A stretch of 45,068 nt of DNA, from NCBI GenBank assembly GCA_020048435.1, contig JAIFMO010000076.1, positions 1 to 45,068 on the forward strand. The letters run 5' to 3'. The position numbers were made by a program, and so were the translations under genes. Positions 28,291-37,832 of the stretch are shown here, piece after piece (the stretch's first letter is position 1; each line of letters begins with the position of its first letter). A model generated the notes under the pieces. The model searched no databases and had not been told where the DNA came from. It saw nothing but the letters and a program-made list of their open reading frames with translations. Origin of the DNA: Sulfuritalea sp. Its GTDB lineage: Bacteria; Pseudomonadota; Gammaproteobacteria; Burkholderiales; Rhodocyclaceae.

Positions 28291-29655
28291 ATGAGCTATA
28301 CCCGCATCCTGCTTGAAGAGAACGATATTCCGACACATTGGTACAACATCGTTGCCGATTTGAAGAATCCGCCCGCGCCGCCGCTGGGGCCGGATGGCAA
28401 TCCGGTGGGTCCCGAGCAGATGCTGGCGATCTTCCCCGGCCCGATCCTGGAACAGGAAATGTCGGCCGAGCGCTGGATTCCCATTCCCGACGAGGTCCGC
28501 AAGGCCTACGCCCTGTGGCGCCCGAGCCCGCTGTGTCGCGCCGAGCGCCTGGAACAGGTTCTCGGCACGCCGGCGAAGATTTTCTACAAGTACGAAGGTG
28601 TTTCGCCCGCGGGCTCGCACAAGCCGAATTCCGCCATACCGCAAGCCTATTTCAACAAGATCGCCGGCACCAAGCGGCTGGTGACGGAAACCGGCGCCGG
28701 CCAGTGGGGCTCGTCGCTGTCATTCGCCGGCCAGATGTTCGGCCTGCCGGTGCGCATCTACATGGTGAAGGTCAGCTTCGACCAGAAACCCTATCGCCGC
28801 CTGATGATGCAGACCTGGGGCGGCGAAGTCATCGCCAGCCCGTCAAACCTGACCAAGACCGGCCGCGATCTGCTGGCCCTGAATCCGGACAATCCCGGCA
28901 GTCTCGGCATCGCGATTTCGGAAGCGGTCGAGGAAGTCGTTTCAACCCCCGGCAGCAAGTACGCGCTGGGCTCGGTGCTGAACCATGTGCTGTTGCACCA
29001 GACCATCATCGGCCAGGAAGCCAAGAAACAGTTCGAGAAATTCGGCGAATACCCGGACATGATCTTTGCGCCCTGTGGCGGCGGTTGCAACTTCGCCGGC
29101 GCGACCTTTCCCTTCCTCGGCGATGCAGCGGCCGGCGACAAGCGGGCACAGAAAATCCGCATGGTCGCGGTCGAGCCGGCTTCATGCCCGACGCTGACCA
29201 AGGGCGTCTATGCCTATGACTACGGTGATGCCACCGGCTTCACCCCGCTGATGAAAATGTACACGCTGGGTCACGACTTCATGCCACCGGGCATCCACGC
29301 CGGCGGCCTGCGTTACCACGGCGATTCGCCGCTGATTTCGCAGCTCTATCACGAGAAGCTGATCGAGGCGGTGGCCGTACCGCAGAAGGCGACCTTCGAA
29401 GCCGGCGTGCAGTTCGCCCGCGCCGAGGGCATCATCCCCGCGCCCGAATCGTGTCACGCCATCCGCGCCTGCATCGACGAAGCCTTGCGCTGCAAGGAAA
29501 GCGGCGAGCCGAAGACGCTGTTCTTCAACTTGTCGGGACATGGTCATTTCGACATGTCGTCCTACGAAAGCTATTTCGCCGGCAAGCTCGAAGACTTCGA
29601 GTATCCGGACGCGGCGATCCAGGCTTCGCTGGCGCATTTGCCCAAGGTCGGCTAG
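28291..29655 (+). CDS. TrpB2-type (TrpB-like) PLP-dependent enzyme
   Basis: [65 protein letters not shown]. Confidence 0.92.
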   Translation: MSYTRILLEENDIPTHWYNIVADLKNPPAPPLGPDGNPVGPEQMLAIFPGPILEQEMSAERWIPIPDEVRKAYALWRPSPLCRAERLEQVLGTPAKIFYKYEGVSPAGSHKPNSAIPQAYFNKIAGTKRLVTETGAGQWGSSLSFAGQMFGLPVRIYMVKVSFDQKPYRRLMMQTWGGEVIASPSNLTKTGRDLLALNPDNPGSLGIAISEAVEEVVSTPGSKYALGSVLNHVLLHQTIIGQEAKKQFEKFGEYPDMIFAPCGGGCNFAGATFPFLGDAAAGDKRAQKIRMVAVEPASCPTLTKGVYAYDYGDATGFTPLMKMYTLGHDFMPPGIHAGGLRYHGDSPLISQLYHEKLIEAVAVPQKATFEAGVQFARAEGIIPAPESCHAIRACIDEALRCKESGEPKTLFFNLSGHGHFDMSSYESYFAGKLEDFEYPDAAIQASLAHLPKVG

Positions 29656-29666
29656 GAGCGACACGC

Positions 29667-30461
29667 TTGCGCACCTTTTTCTTCCTGCTGGTCTTCGCCA
29701 ACCTGGTATTTTTTGCCTGGGGACGCGGCTATCTGGGCGGGCAGGACGGGGGGCACGAGCCGCAGCGCCTCGCCAACCAGATGGACGCCGACAAATTGCG
29801 CGTGGTAGTCGTCGGCGAACCAGGCGGGCCTTCTTTGGCCAATCCGGCGACTGCGGCCACCACGGCAACCACGGCTGTTCCGGTTACTCCGGTTGCTCCG
29901 GCCGCCTCAACCGCTGCGCCCGTAACCGTTGCCGCAACCGCGGCGACTAGCGCTCCGGCGGTTGCGGCGACCCCGGTCACTGACGCCGCCACGCATGCGG
30001 TGTCGGCCAAGCCGAGCTGCCGTCTGGTCGGCGGCTTGCCGGCCACCGGCGTCGGCACGCTCAAGACAGCGCTGGCAGGCGTTGGTGTGACGGTCGACCT
30101 CAGGCCGCCAGCCGAAACGTCCACCTACTGGGTACACATTCCACCGCAAGCCGGCAAGGAGGCGGCGGAAAAGAAGGCTGCCGAACTCAGGCAGCTTGGC
30201 GTGACTGATTTTTATATCGTAAAAGACGAAGGCCCCAGCCGCTGGGCGCTTTCGCTGGGTCTTTTCAATACCGAGCCGACGGCGAGCGGATTTTTGCAGG
30301 GTCTGGCCAAGCGTGGCGTCAAGTCGGCAAAGATCGAGGTGCGTGAAAAGTCGGCGCCAGCGGCGCAGGCCATCGTTAAAGGCCCGGCAGATGTTCTCGA
30401 CAAGCGCCTGCCGGAAGCCCTCGCCAAACTACAGGGCGCCACCGTCGCCCCCTGCCCGTGA
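29667..30461 (+). CDS. SPOR domain-containing protein with Ala/Thr/Val/Pro-rich linker (TTG start)
   Basis: LRTFFFLLVFANLVFFAWGRGYLG TM start; TYWVHIPPQAGKEAAEKKAAELRQLGVTDFYIV...ISLG-type SPOR pattern. Confidence 0.75.
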   Translation: MRTFFFLLVFANLVFFAWGRGYLGGQDGGHEPQRLANQMDADKLRVVVVGEPGGPSLANPATAATTATTAVPVTPVAPAASTAAPVTVAATAATSAPAVAATPVTDAATHAVSAKPSCRLVGGLPATGVGTLKTALAGVGVTVDLRPPAETSTYWVHIPPQAGKEAAEKKAAELRQLGVTDFYIVKDEGPSRWALSLGLFNTEPTASGFLQGLAKRGVKSAKIEVREKSAPAAQAIVKGPADVLDKRLPEALAKLQGATVAPCP

Positions 30462-30481
30462 CGACGGCGGTGAATGAATTT

Positions 30482-30536
30482 CCCCGCAACCCTGGCCCCG
30501 CTTTCCAACCCCGCTACCCCGCTCCCTCCCGCTCCC
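30482..30536 (-). other. Dense C-tract/G-quadruplex region upstream of coaE
   Basis: Minus strand contains GGGAGCGGGAGGGAGCGGGG plus further G3-G4 tracts. Confidence 0.55.
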
Positions 30537-30558
30537 GCAGGGGGCAAGGAGTGACGAC

Positions 30559-31218
30559 ATCGCTGCGCCTCCCGCCTTTGCCTTCGTCGTCGGCCTGACC
30601 GGCGGCATCGGCAGCGGCAAAAGCGCGGCGGCGGATTTTTTCGCCGGGCGCGGCGCCAGTGTCGTCGACACCGATGCCATCGCCCACCAGCTCACCGCCC
30701 CCGACGGCGCTGCCATGACGGCCATCCGTGCCAGCTTCGGCGCGTTCATGGCGAAGCCTGACGGGGCGCTGGACCGCGTCGCCATGCGGCAACTTGTCTT
30801 TGCCGATGCAACCGCGCGCCAGCGCCTCGAAGCCATCCTGCATCCGCTGATCCGCGTCGAGGCGGAACGCCAGTTGCGGGCGATGGCCGCCGGGACCGAC
30901 AGCGCCTACGCGGTGCTGGTCGTGCCGCTACTGCTCGAATCCGCCGACTATCGCCAGCGGGTGCAGCGCATTGTTGTGGTCGATTGCGACGAGGAGATGC
31001 AGATTCGCCGGGTGATGGCGCGCGGCGGTCTGGCGCGCGCCGCCGTGGAACGCATCCTGGCGGCGCAAACCACGCGGGCGGCGCGGCGGGCGGCGGCGGA
31101 TGACCTCATCGACAACAGCGGCAGCCTCGACGATTTGCGGCTACGGGTGGCCGGGCTGGACGAACATTACCGCGTGCTGGCCGCGCGCGTCGGCGGAACC
31201 GCAAAAAGTCGGCGCTAG
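30559..31218 (+). CDS. coaE: Dephospho-CoA kinase (start uncertain: ATC at 30559 or frameshifted from GTG 30551)
   Basis: AFVVGLTGGIGSGKSAAADFFAGRGASVVDTDAIAHQLT lies upstream of the ORF-track start 30715; HPLIRVE, VVPLLLE. Confidence 0.85.
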   Translation: MAAPPAFAFVVGLTGGIGSGKSAAADFFAGRGASVVDTDAIAHQLTAPDGAAMTAIRASFGAFMAKPDGALDRVAMRQLVFADATARQRLEAILHPLIRVEAERQLRAMAAGTDSAYAVLVVPLLLESADYRQRVQRIVVVDCDEEMQIRRVMARGGLARAAVERILAAQTTRAARRAAADDLIDNSGSLDDLRLRVAGLDEHYRVLAARVGGTAKSRR

Positions 31219-31227
31219 CGGTACGGC
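31203..31227 (-). repeat. Dispersed repeat, short form, copy 6 (supplies coaE stop codon)
   Basis: Reverse complement exactly GCCGTACCGCTAGCGCCGACTTTTT; TAG at 31216-31218. Confidence 0.95.
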
Positions 31228-31239
31228 TGTTGCGTCCGC

Positions 31240-33993
31240 TCAATCCTCGAAGAAACGATAGCCGTTGCGGCCGGCTTCCTTGGCGGCGTACATGGCGCGG
31301 TCGGCCTTCTTCATCAGTTCCTGCACGTCGTCGCTGCCGCCGACCGGGTAGATGGCGATGCCGATGCTGGTGGTGACGTTGAGCAGGTGGTCGCCCACGG
31401 GCACCGACCGGGCGAAGGAGGCGATGATCTTTTCTGCTACCAGAGCGGCATCCCGCGGGTTGGCGATTTCGCTGAGGATGATGACGAACTCGTCGCCGCC
31501 GGTGCGGGCGACGGTGTCGGCCGAGCGCACGCAGTTGTTGAGCCGCGTGGCCACCTGCCGCAGCAGTTCGTCGCCGGCGTCGTGGCCGAGGGTATCGTTG
31601 ATCTGTTTGAAGCGGTCGAGGTCGAGGAACATGACGGCCAGCGAGCGCTGGAAGCGTTTGGCCTGTTCCAGCGCCTGTTGCATGCGGTCGGCCAACAGCC
31701 GCCGGTTAGGCAGGTTGGTCAGCGTATCGTAGTAGGCCAACTGACGAATCTGCAACTCGGTGCGCACCCGTTCGGTGACATCGTGAACGAAGACGATGAG
31801 GACGCCGCCGCGCACGTCGAGGAAGCTGGCGCTGATTTCGACATCGATAAAATGTCCGTCCGAGCAGCGGTGGCGGCTGTCGAAGCGGATCTGGCCATTG
31901 CCGCGGACTTCCGCCATGGTTTTGGCGATTTCCGCCAGCGACTTCTGCGGGGCAAGGTCAGCGCTGCGCATGCGCGTCAGCTCGGCGTGGCTGAAGCCGC
32001 TCATCTTGCAGTAGGCCTCGTTGGCGTCGAGGATGCGGCCTTCGGTGTCGAGCATCAGGTAGCCGTCGTTGGCGGTCTGCACGATGGTCTTGTATTCGAG
32101 CTCGGCCTGCTGCTTGGCCGTGATGTCGCGGTTGCTGGCGCGGCGCCCCATGAAGCGGCCGTCACGGCCATGCACGGCGCGGCAGCCGTGGGCGATCCAG
32201 CGCTCGCCGCCGTCCTTGCGGACGATGCGGAAATCGATGGAGGCAATATCCTCGTGGTGGATGTTGTCGCGGTGGCCATCCATCAGGTGGCGGTCGTCGG
32301 GATGGATGATCCGATAGACCAGTTCGGGGTCGGAGATGAACTCGGCCTGGGTATAGCCGGTGATGTCCTTGCAAGCGGGCGAGATGTAGAGAAACTCGCC
32401 ACCCGGCCCCTGCCAGTATTCCCAGTCGTAGGTGTAGTCGGCGATGGTGCGGAAGCGTTCCTCGCTCTCGCGCAGCGAGGCTTCGGAGAGCTTCTGCAGA
32501 GTGATGTCCATGCCGAAGGAAACAATGCCGGTGATGGTGTCGCCCTGCCGCAGGAGGCTGTTCGTCCAGGAGATGTAACGCTCGTCGCCTTCCTTGGTGA
32601 GGATGGGATTTTCGAAGTGGTCCGGCATGCCGCCCGCCACCAGCCGCTCAAACTCATCCCAGACCTTGGGAAAACGGTTGCGTGGCACCAGCGCCTCGAA
32701 CCAGTTGCGGCCCTTGAGTTCGTCAAGCGTGTAGCCGGTAATCTCTTCAGCGGCGGGGTTGAACACCCTGAGATTGCCCGCGGGATCCAGCTCGACCACC
32801 ATGGTATTGGTGCTACGGATCAGGTTCTCGGCATAGTCGCGCGCTTCGCGCAGGGCCACTTCGGCGGCGCTGCGCTCGGTGATGTCGCGCGCGCTTTCGA
32901 TGATGCCGATGACTTGGCCGTACTTGTCGCGCAGCGGTGAAACCAGCAATTCGACCAGACGCGGTTCGCCGGCGGCGTTGAAGTGCCGATGTACGACGCT
33001 GGTGGATTCGCCGCATTCCAGCACCAGCCGCAGCGGGCAGGGATGCTCACTGCCGTCACACGGGCTGTCGCGATGGTGCGAGATGCGGTGGCACAACAGT
33101 TCGCCGCTCAATTCACCCGCGGCAAACTGGTCCGGCGCATTCTCTCGCGCCGGCCGGTTGGCCATGATCAGGCGGTAATCGTGCCCGATCACCATGATCG
33201 GCTCGGGTGCGCTGTCGATTACCGATTGCAGGAAGTTGCGCTGATCGGCCAGGTCTTCCTGCGTGGCCTCGCGCTGTCGGGCTTCGGCGCGCAGCGCCGT
33301 GTTGGTCAGGGTGATTTCCCGCGTGCGGCTGGCGACCAACTGCCGCAGATGGTGGGTGTAGCGGTGGTTGAGCAGCAGGCGGCCGAGCCCCTGGCAGAAG
33401 AGCAGCAACAGGCGCTCGTGCCACATATTGAAAAAGCCCGGCTCGGGGTGGAAAACGTTGAGCACGCCCAGCACCTGTTGCTCGCAACTGATCGGCACGC
33501 ACAGCAGCGCGCCTTCAATCGGGATTGCCGGTGCGGCATTGGTGCCGAACGGCGTGAAGCGCGGGTCGTCGGCGCAGGAGCGGCAATGGACGATGGCGCC
33601 GCTGGCGGCCGCCTCGCCCATGATGCCTTCGCCCAGCCGGCACGGCGTGCTGGCGCGGCGGATAGGCGGCAGCGGCACATTTTGGGTCGCCGACTGGCCG
33701 AGTCCGCGCAGCATGTCGTCCCAGTCGAGGCCGGCCAGATTGGTCAGCATGTCACCATCGCCATCGTCGCCATCGCCGAGCAGGAAGATGGAGCAGCGTT
33801 CCATGTCCTGATTGGACATCAGTGCCGCCAGCGCCTGCTTGAGCAATTCGGCCTCACCGAGGTCGTTGATGGAAAGCCCCGCCAGATCGGACAGGGCCGA
33901 CAGGCAGTCGAGCAGATTGACGATGTGGCGATTGAATTCGAGCGAGATTTCACCAAACTGGGCGTCGAACGGGCTGGAGGCGAAGTGCGTCAT
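31240..33993 (-). CDS. GAF/multi-PAS diguanylate cyclase
   Basis: N-terminal GAF-like, PAS repeats (VIGHDYRLIMANRPA, AEEITGYTLDELKGRNWFEALVP, SPACKDITGYTQAEF, NEAYCKMSGFSHAEL), RTGGDEFVIILSE. Confidence 0.92.
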   Translation of the reverse strand: MTHFASSPFDAQFGEISLEFNRHIVNLLDCLSALSDLAGLSINDLGEAELLKQALAALMSNQDMERCSIFLLGDGDDGDGDMLTNLAGLDWDDMLRGLGQSATQNVPLPPIRRASTPCRLGEGIMGEAAASGAIVHCRSCADDPRFTPFGTNAAPAIPIEGALLCVPISCEQQVLGVLNVFHPEPGFFNMWHERLLLLFCQGLGRLLLNHRYTHHLRQLVASRTREITLTNTALRAEARQREATQEDLADQRNFLQSVIDSAPEPIMVIGHDYRLIMANRPARENAPDQFAAGELSGELLCHRISHHRDSPCDGSEHPCPLRLVLECGESTSVVHRHFNAAGEPRLVELLVSPLRDKYGQVIGIIESARDITERSAAEVALREARDYAENLIRSTNTMVVELDPAGNLRVFNPAAEEITGYTLDELKGRNWFEALVPRNRFPKVWDEFERLVAGGMPDHFENPILTKEGDERYISWTNSLLRQGDTITGIVSFGMDITLQKLSEASLRESEERFRTIADYTYDWEYWQGPGGEFLYISPACKDITGYTQAEFISDPELVYRIIHPDDRHLMDGHRDNIHHEDIASIDFRIVRKDGGERWIAHGCRAVHGRDGRFMGRRASNRDITAKQQAELEYKTIVQTANDGYLMLDTEGRILDANEAYCKMSGFSHAELTRMRSADLAPQKSLAEIAKTMAEVRGNGQIRFDSRHRCSDGHFIDVEISASFLDVRGGVLIVFVHDVTERVRTELQIRQLAYYDTLTNLPNRRLLADRMQQALEQAKRFQRSLAVMFLDLDRFKQINDTLGHDAGDELLRQVATRLNNCVRSADTVARTGGDEFVIILSEIANPRDAALVAEKIIASFARSVPVGDHLLNVTTSIGIAIYPVGGSDDVQELMKKADRAMYAAKEAGRNGYRFFED

Positions 33994-34000
33994 GAGCGCG

Positions 34001-34891
34001 TCAGCCGCGGGCAAAGGAAGCGGCAACTTCGCGGATGCCATCGAGCTTGTCCAGCAGCCGTTGCCACAGCGGTTCGAGGGTCGCCGCCGTCAGTCCGAGA
34101 TCCGCCAGCATCGCGGGGTCGCAGGCGCCATCGGCATGCAGTGCCACGCCATCGATAATGCGGTTGGCGCAACGGGCGCACAGGCCTTCGAGTTGCACCA
34201 GCGGCCAGTGCTCGCCGCGATAGGCGGGATCGTAGTGGTATTCCATCACCAACAGCAGATCGGTCGGCAGGTGCCACTTGCTGCCCAGCCACACGCCGGC
34301 CTGGTAGTGGTCGATTTCGAGCCGGTCGCGGATGTGCTGGCCGAGCGGTCGTTCGGGGGTGTCGGCGTAGGCGGCCAGGGCGCCGTCCATTTCCACCGGA
34401 TGCAGATGCACCAGCGCCAGCAGGCCGATGTTGTGGAGCAGGCCGGCCATATAAACGCTGTCGCCGCGCGGGCGCAGGGCTGCCGCGACAGCATGGTTCA
34501 AATCGCTGGCCATCAGCGCCGTCAGCGTGGCCGACAGCCAGTAACGCTCGGCGTCGAAACGCGGGCAGCGATCTGTCCGCAGCACCCCCGATAGCGCCAG
34601 GCCGACGGCCACGCTGCGCACCGTCACCATGCCCAGCACCGAAATGGCGTGAGACAGCGAATGGACGCCGCCGCGCTGACCGAAGAAGGCCGAATTGGAC
34701 AGCCCCAGCAGGCGCGCGGCGATGGTTGGCGCCTCGCTCAAGGCATCGGCCAGCGCGCTCTGGCCGATGTTGCGATCCTCGCAGGCCGCGAGAATCCGCT
34801 GGATGTCCGGCGACAGGGTCGGCAATTCCTTCTGCTTCTGGATTTCCTGGCGCGCCTGATCGATGGTCATTTCAAACTCGTGTCCGTCCAT
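34001..34891 (-). CDS. HDOD domain protein
   Basis: ALSEAPTIAARLLGLSNSAFFGQRGGVHSLSHAISVLGMVTVRSVAVGLAL; GLLHNIGLLALVHL. Confidence 0.88.
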   Translation of the reverse strand: MDGHEFEMTIDQARQEIQKQKELPTLSPDIQRILAACEDRNIGQSALADALSEAPTIAARLLGLSNSAFFGQRGGVHSLSHAISVLGMVTVRSVAVGLALSGVLRTDRCPRFDAERYWLSATLTALMASDLNHAVAAALRPRGDSVYMAGLLHNIGLLALVHLHPVEMDGALAAYADTPERPLGQHIRDRLEIDHYQAGVWLGSKWHLPTDLLLVMEYHYDPAYRGEHWPLVQLEGLCARCANRIIDGVALHADGACDPAMLADLGLTAATLEPLWQRLLDKLDGIREVAASFARG

Positions 34892-35049
34892 CCAATGATG
34901 AACGGGAGACTATCACGTTCCCCGCGGGGTACGCTGTTGTATAGTATTTTCCCATCACGCCGGCCGGGCCTCCGACAACCGCGCACGGGTCGATCAACTG
35001 GAAATGCTGCAAATCAACCTGCCCAACCTGGGCTAGGGTTCCCGGGCAT

Positions 35050-35063
35050 TTGCGGCAAACCGC
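35050..35063 (-). terminator. Possible hairpin just downstream of topB
   Basis: TGCGG-TTTG-CCGCA on minus strand; no clear U-tract. Confidence 0.3.
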
Positions 35064-35069
35064 AGACTT

Positions 35070-37715
35070 TTACTTCTTGTCGCCGCCTTTTTTCGCCGCT
35101 GCTGGTTTTTTCACGGCGGCAGGCTTTTTCGCCGCTGGCTTGGCGCTGGCTTTTGCTGTGCTTGCCGTGCCGCTAGTCCCACGGGGATTCCCTGCGGTCA
35201 CGCCATCGACTTTTTCCGAAGTGGCGGCTTCTGCTGCCACTTTCCCCACCTTTGGCTCTTTCGCCTTGCGTGGCTCGAACTCGAAGCCGACCTTGCCGTC
35301 GGCGCCGCGCACCAGATAGGCTGAAAACTTCTTGCGGGTGCGGTTGGAGACGAAGCCTTTCAGCAGGCTGGTCTTGCCGGTTTCCAGCAGCTTCTGCATT
35401 TCGGCGCGGGACATTTCCTGTTGCAGGATGACCTTGCCAGAGCGGAAATCACAGGTTTTCGCCGCGCCGACGGACTTTTCGCAGACATAAGACATCGGTT
35501 GCTCGAAGACGCGGGCCGCGCACTTGGGGCAGGCGCCGAGCGCTTCCTGGCCGCTGAAATCGACTTCCTCGCCATCGCCTTCGTCGTTGCCGAAGTCGAA
35601 GGAGGGTGCATGATTCTCGTCGAGTTTGATGACGGCGGCGAAAGCACGCCCCATCTTGCTGCGAAAGCCTTGCAGCGGGCCAATCTGGCGGTCACGCAGC
35701 AACTGGTCCATTTCTTCCTGTTCCCACTGGCGGCTGGCGACCACTTTCCACAGCTTGTAGTCACACTTGTCGCACTTGAAGTGCTTGTAGGTTTCGTGGA
35801 TGGCGCCACCGCATTTCGGGCAGGGCGACTTCAGCGTGCCGAAATCGGGATCGGCGAACTCGCCGGTCTTGATGCGCTCGACCATCGCCTGCGTCTGCTC
35901 GGTGATGTGGCCCATGAACTCGTCGCGCTTCAAGCGGCCCTGTTCCATCTCCTTCAGCTTCCATTCCCACAGGCCGGTCAGTTCGGGCGAGCGAATCTCG
36001 TCGACCTGCAATTGTTCCAGCGCAAACAGCAGGGAGAAAGCCTTGGCGGTCGGTTGCAGTTCGCGGCCGTTGCGATGCAGGTATTCCTCGGCAATCAGGC
36101 CCTCGATGGTGGCGGCGCGCGTGGCGGGCGTGCCCAAGCCGCGCTCGGACATGGCTTCGCGCAACTCCTCGTCCTCGATCAGCTTGCCGGCACCTTCCAT
36201 GGCGGAGAGCAGCGTGGCTTCGTTGAAGCGCGCCGGCGGTTTGGTGGCGTTGGCCTTGACCTCGACATCGTTGGCCCAGACGCGCTCTTTCGGCTCGACC
36301 TTGGGCAGCGACGGGGTGGCATCCTCGCCCTGGTCGGCCTTGCCATAGACGGCGAGCCAGCCGGCGGTGATCAGCACCTTGCCCTCGGTCTTGAAGGCTG
36401 CCTTTTCGATACCGCTTTCAATCCGGGTAATGCGGGTGGTGACGTTGTACTCGGCGGCCGGGTAGAAGATGGCGAGAAAGCGGCGGGTGACCAGGTCGTA
36501 GATCTTCTGTTCCGGCTCCGACAGATTCTTGGGTTGGGCGCCGGTGGGGATGATGGCGAAGTGATCCGAAACCTTGGCATTATTGAAGATGCGCTTGGTC
36601 GGATGCACCCAGCCGCTCTTGAGGATGTCGCGGGCGAAACCCGCGTAGCCGGTTTCCTCCAGGTTTTTCAGCGTGTCCTTGACGGTGTTGATGTAGTCCT
36701 CGGGCAGGTAGCGCGAGTCGGTCCGCGGGTAGGTCAAGGCCTTGTGCTTTTCGTAGAGCGCCTGGGCGATGCCCAGCGTGTTGCGCGCCGAAAAGCCGAA
36801 GCGGCCGTTGGCCTCGCGCTGGAGCGAGGTCAAATCGAACAGCAGCGGCGACAGTTCGGTCTTGGGCTTCGATTCTTCCTCGACCACGCCATGCTTGCCG
36901 AGACAGGCCTGGCGAATATTTTCGGCGGCGGCCTTGTCCCAGAGGCGTTCAGCCTTGGCGTGTTCATCATCGTTTTTCTTGAACTTCTCGTCGAACCATC
37001 TGCCCCGATAAGTTCCGGCGACGGCCTGGAATTCGGCCTCGACCTCCCAGTAATCGCGCGACACGAAGGCCTTGATGCGGCGTTCGCGCTCGACCAGGAT
37101 GGCCAGGGTCGGCGTTTGCACGCGGCCGACGGTGGTCTTGTAAAAACCACCCTCCTTCGAATTGAAGGCGGTCATGGCGCGGGTGCCGTTGATGCCGATC
37201 AGCCAGTCGGCTTCGGAACGACAGCGCGCGGCGTCGGCCAGCGGCAGCATCTCGGCGTCGCTGCGCAGGCGGGTGAAGCCGTCACGAATTGCGGCCGGGG
37301 TCATTGATTGCAGCCACAACCGGCGCACCGGTTTGGCGGCTTTTTCGGACAGTGCGTGCTGCACGACATAACGGAAAATCAGTTCCCCCTCGCGGCCCGC
37401 GTCACAGGCGTTGATCAGGCCGGAAACATCCTTGCGCTTCATCAGCCGCGTCAGCAGCCGCAGGCGTTCGGCCGTCTTTTCGATGGGGTTGAGGGCAAAG
37501 CGCGGCGGGATCATCGGCAGATGAGTGAATGTCCACTTGCCGCGCTTGACGTCGTATTCCTCGGGCACCGACAGCTCCAGCAGGTGGCCGATGGCCGACG
37601 AGAGGACGTAGTCGTCGCTTTCGAAGTAGTCGCCCTGCCGCGTGAAACCGCCCAGCACCTTGGCGATGTCCTGGGCGACGGAAGGTTTTTCGGCGATGAT
37701 GAGTTGCTTGGTCAT
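35070..37715 (-). CDS. topB: DNA topoisomerase III with Lys/Ala-rich C-terminal tail
   Basis: LIIAEKPSVAQDIAKVLGG, DAGREGELIFRYV, TTVGRVQTPTLAIL, ALTYPRTDSRYLPED, C-terminal zinc CPKC motifs. Confidence 0.95.
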   Translation of the reverse strand: MTKQLIIAEKPSVAQDIAKVLGGFTRQGDYFESDDYVLSSAIGHLLELSVPEEYDVKRGKWTFTHLPMIPPRFALNPIEKTAERLRLLTRLMKRKDVSGLINACDAGREGELIFRYVVQHALSEKAAKPVRRLWLQSMTPAAIRDGFTRLRSDAEMLPLADAARCRSEADWLIGINGTRAMTAFNSKEGGFYKTTVGRVQTPTLAILVERERRIKAFVSRDYWEVEAEFQAVAGTYRGRWFDEKFKKNDDEHAKAERLWDKAAAENIRQACLGKHGVVEEESKPKTELSPLLFDLTSLQREANGRFGFSARNTLGIAQALYEKHKALTYPRTDSRYLPEDYINTVKDTLKNLEETGYAGFARDILKSGWVHPTKRIFNNAKVSDHFAIIPTGAQPKNLSEPEQKIYDLVTRRFLAIFYPAAEYNVTTRITRIESGIEKAAFKTEGKVLITAGWLAVYGKADQGEDATPSLPKVEPKERVWANDVEVKANATKPPARFNEATLLSAMEGAGKLIEDEELREAMSERGLGTPATRAATIEGLIAEEYLHRNGRELQPTAKAFSLLFALEQLQVDEIRSPELTGLWEWKLKEMEQGRLKRDEFMGHITEQTQAMVERIKTGEFADPDFGTLKSPCPKCGGAIHETYKHFKCDKCDYKLWKVVASRQWEQEEMDQLLRDRQIGPLQGFRSKMGRAFAAVIKLDENHAPSFDFGNDEGDGEEVDFSGQEALGACPKCAARVFEQPMSYVCEKSVGAAKTCDFRSGKVILQQEMSRAEMQKLLETGKTSLLKGFVSNRTRKKFSAYLVRGADGKVGFEFEPRKAKEPKVGKVAAEAATSEKVDGVTAGNPRGTSGTASTAKASAKPAAKKPAAVKKPAAAKKGGDKK
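35163..35215 (+). repeat. Dispersed repeat, long form, copy 7 (inside topB tail)
   Basis: TGCCGTGCCGCTAGTCCCACGGGGATTCCCTGCGGTCACGCCATCGACTTTTT; encodes KVDGVTAGNPRGTSGTA. Confidence 0.93.
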
Positions 37716-37832
37716 TGGATTTTCAGTGCTGCGCCGGGAGCGCGGATAAGCGGCGGATGATAAGCGGGGCTTGCCGACGAAGGCAAGCGCCGGCTAGTGT
37801 GTGCCAACCAGCGTGTCCGCCGGTTGATGGAT

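Noticed and set aside
29372-29399. GCCGTACCGCAGAAGGCGACCTTCG in trpB2, sharing the first 10 nt of the repeat
   Set aside because: Match stops after GCCGTACCGC; encoded [11 protein letters not shown] fits the native TrpB2 motif, so probably chance.
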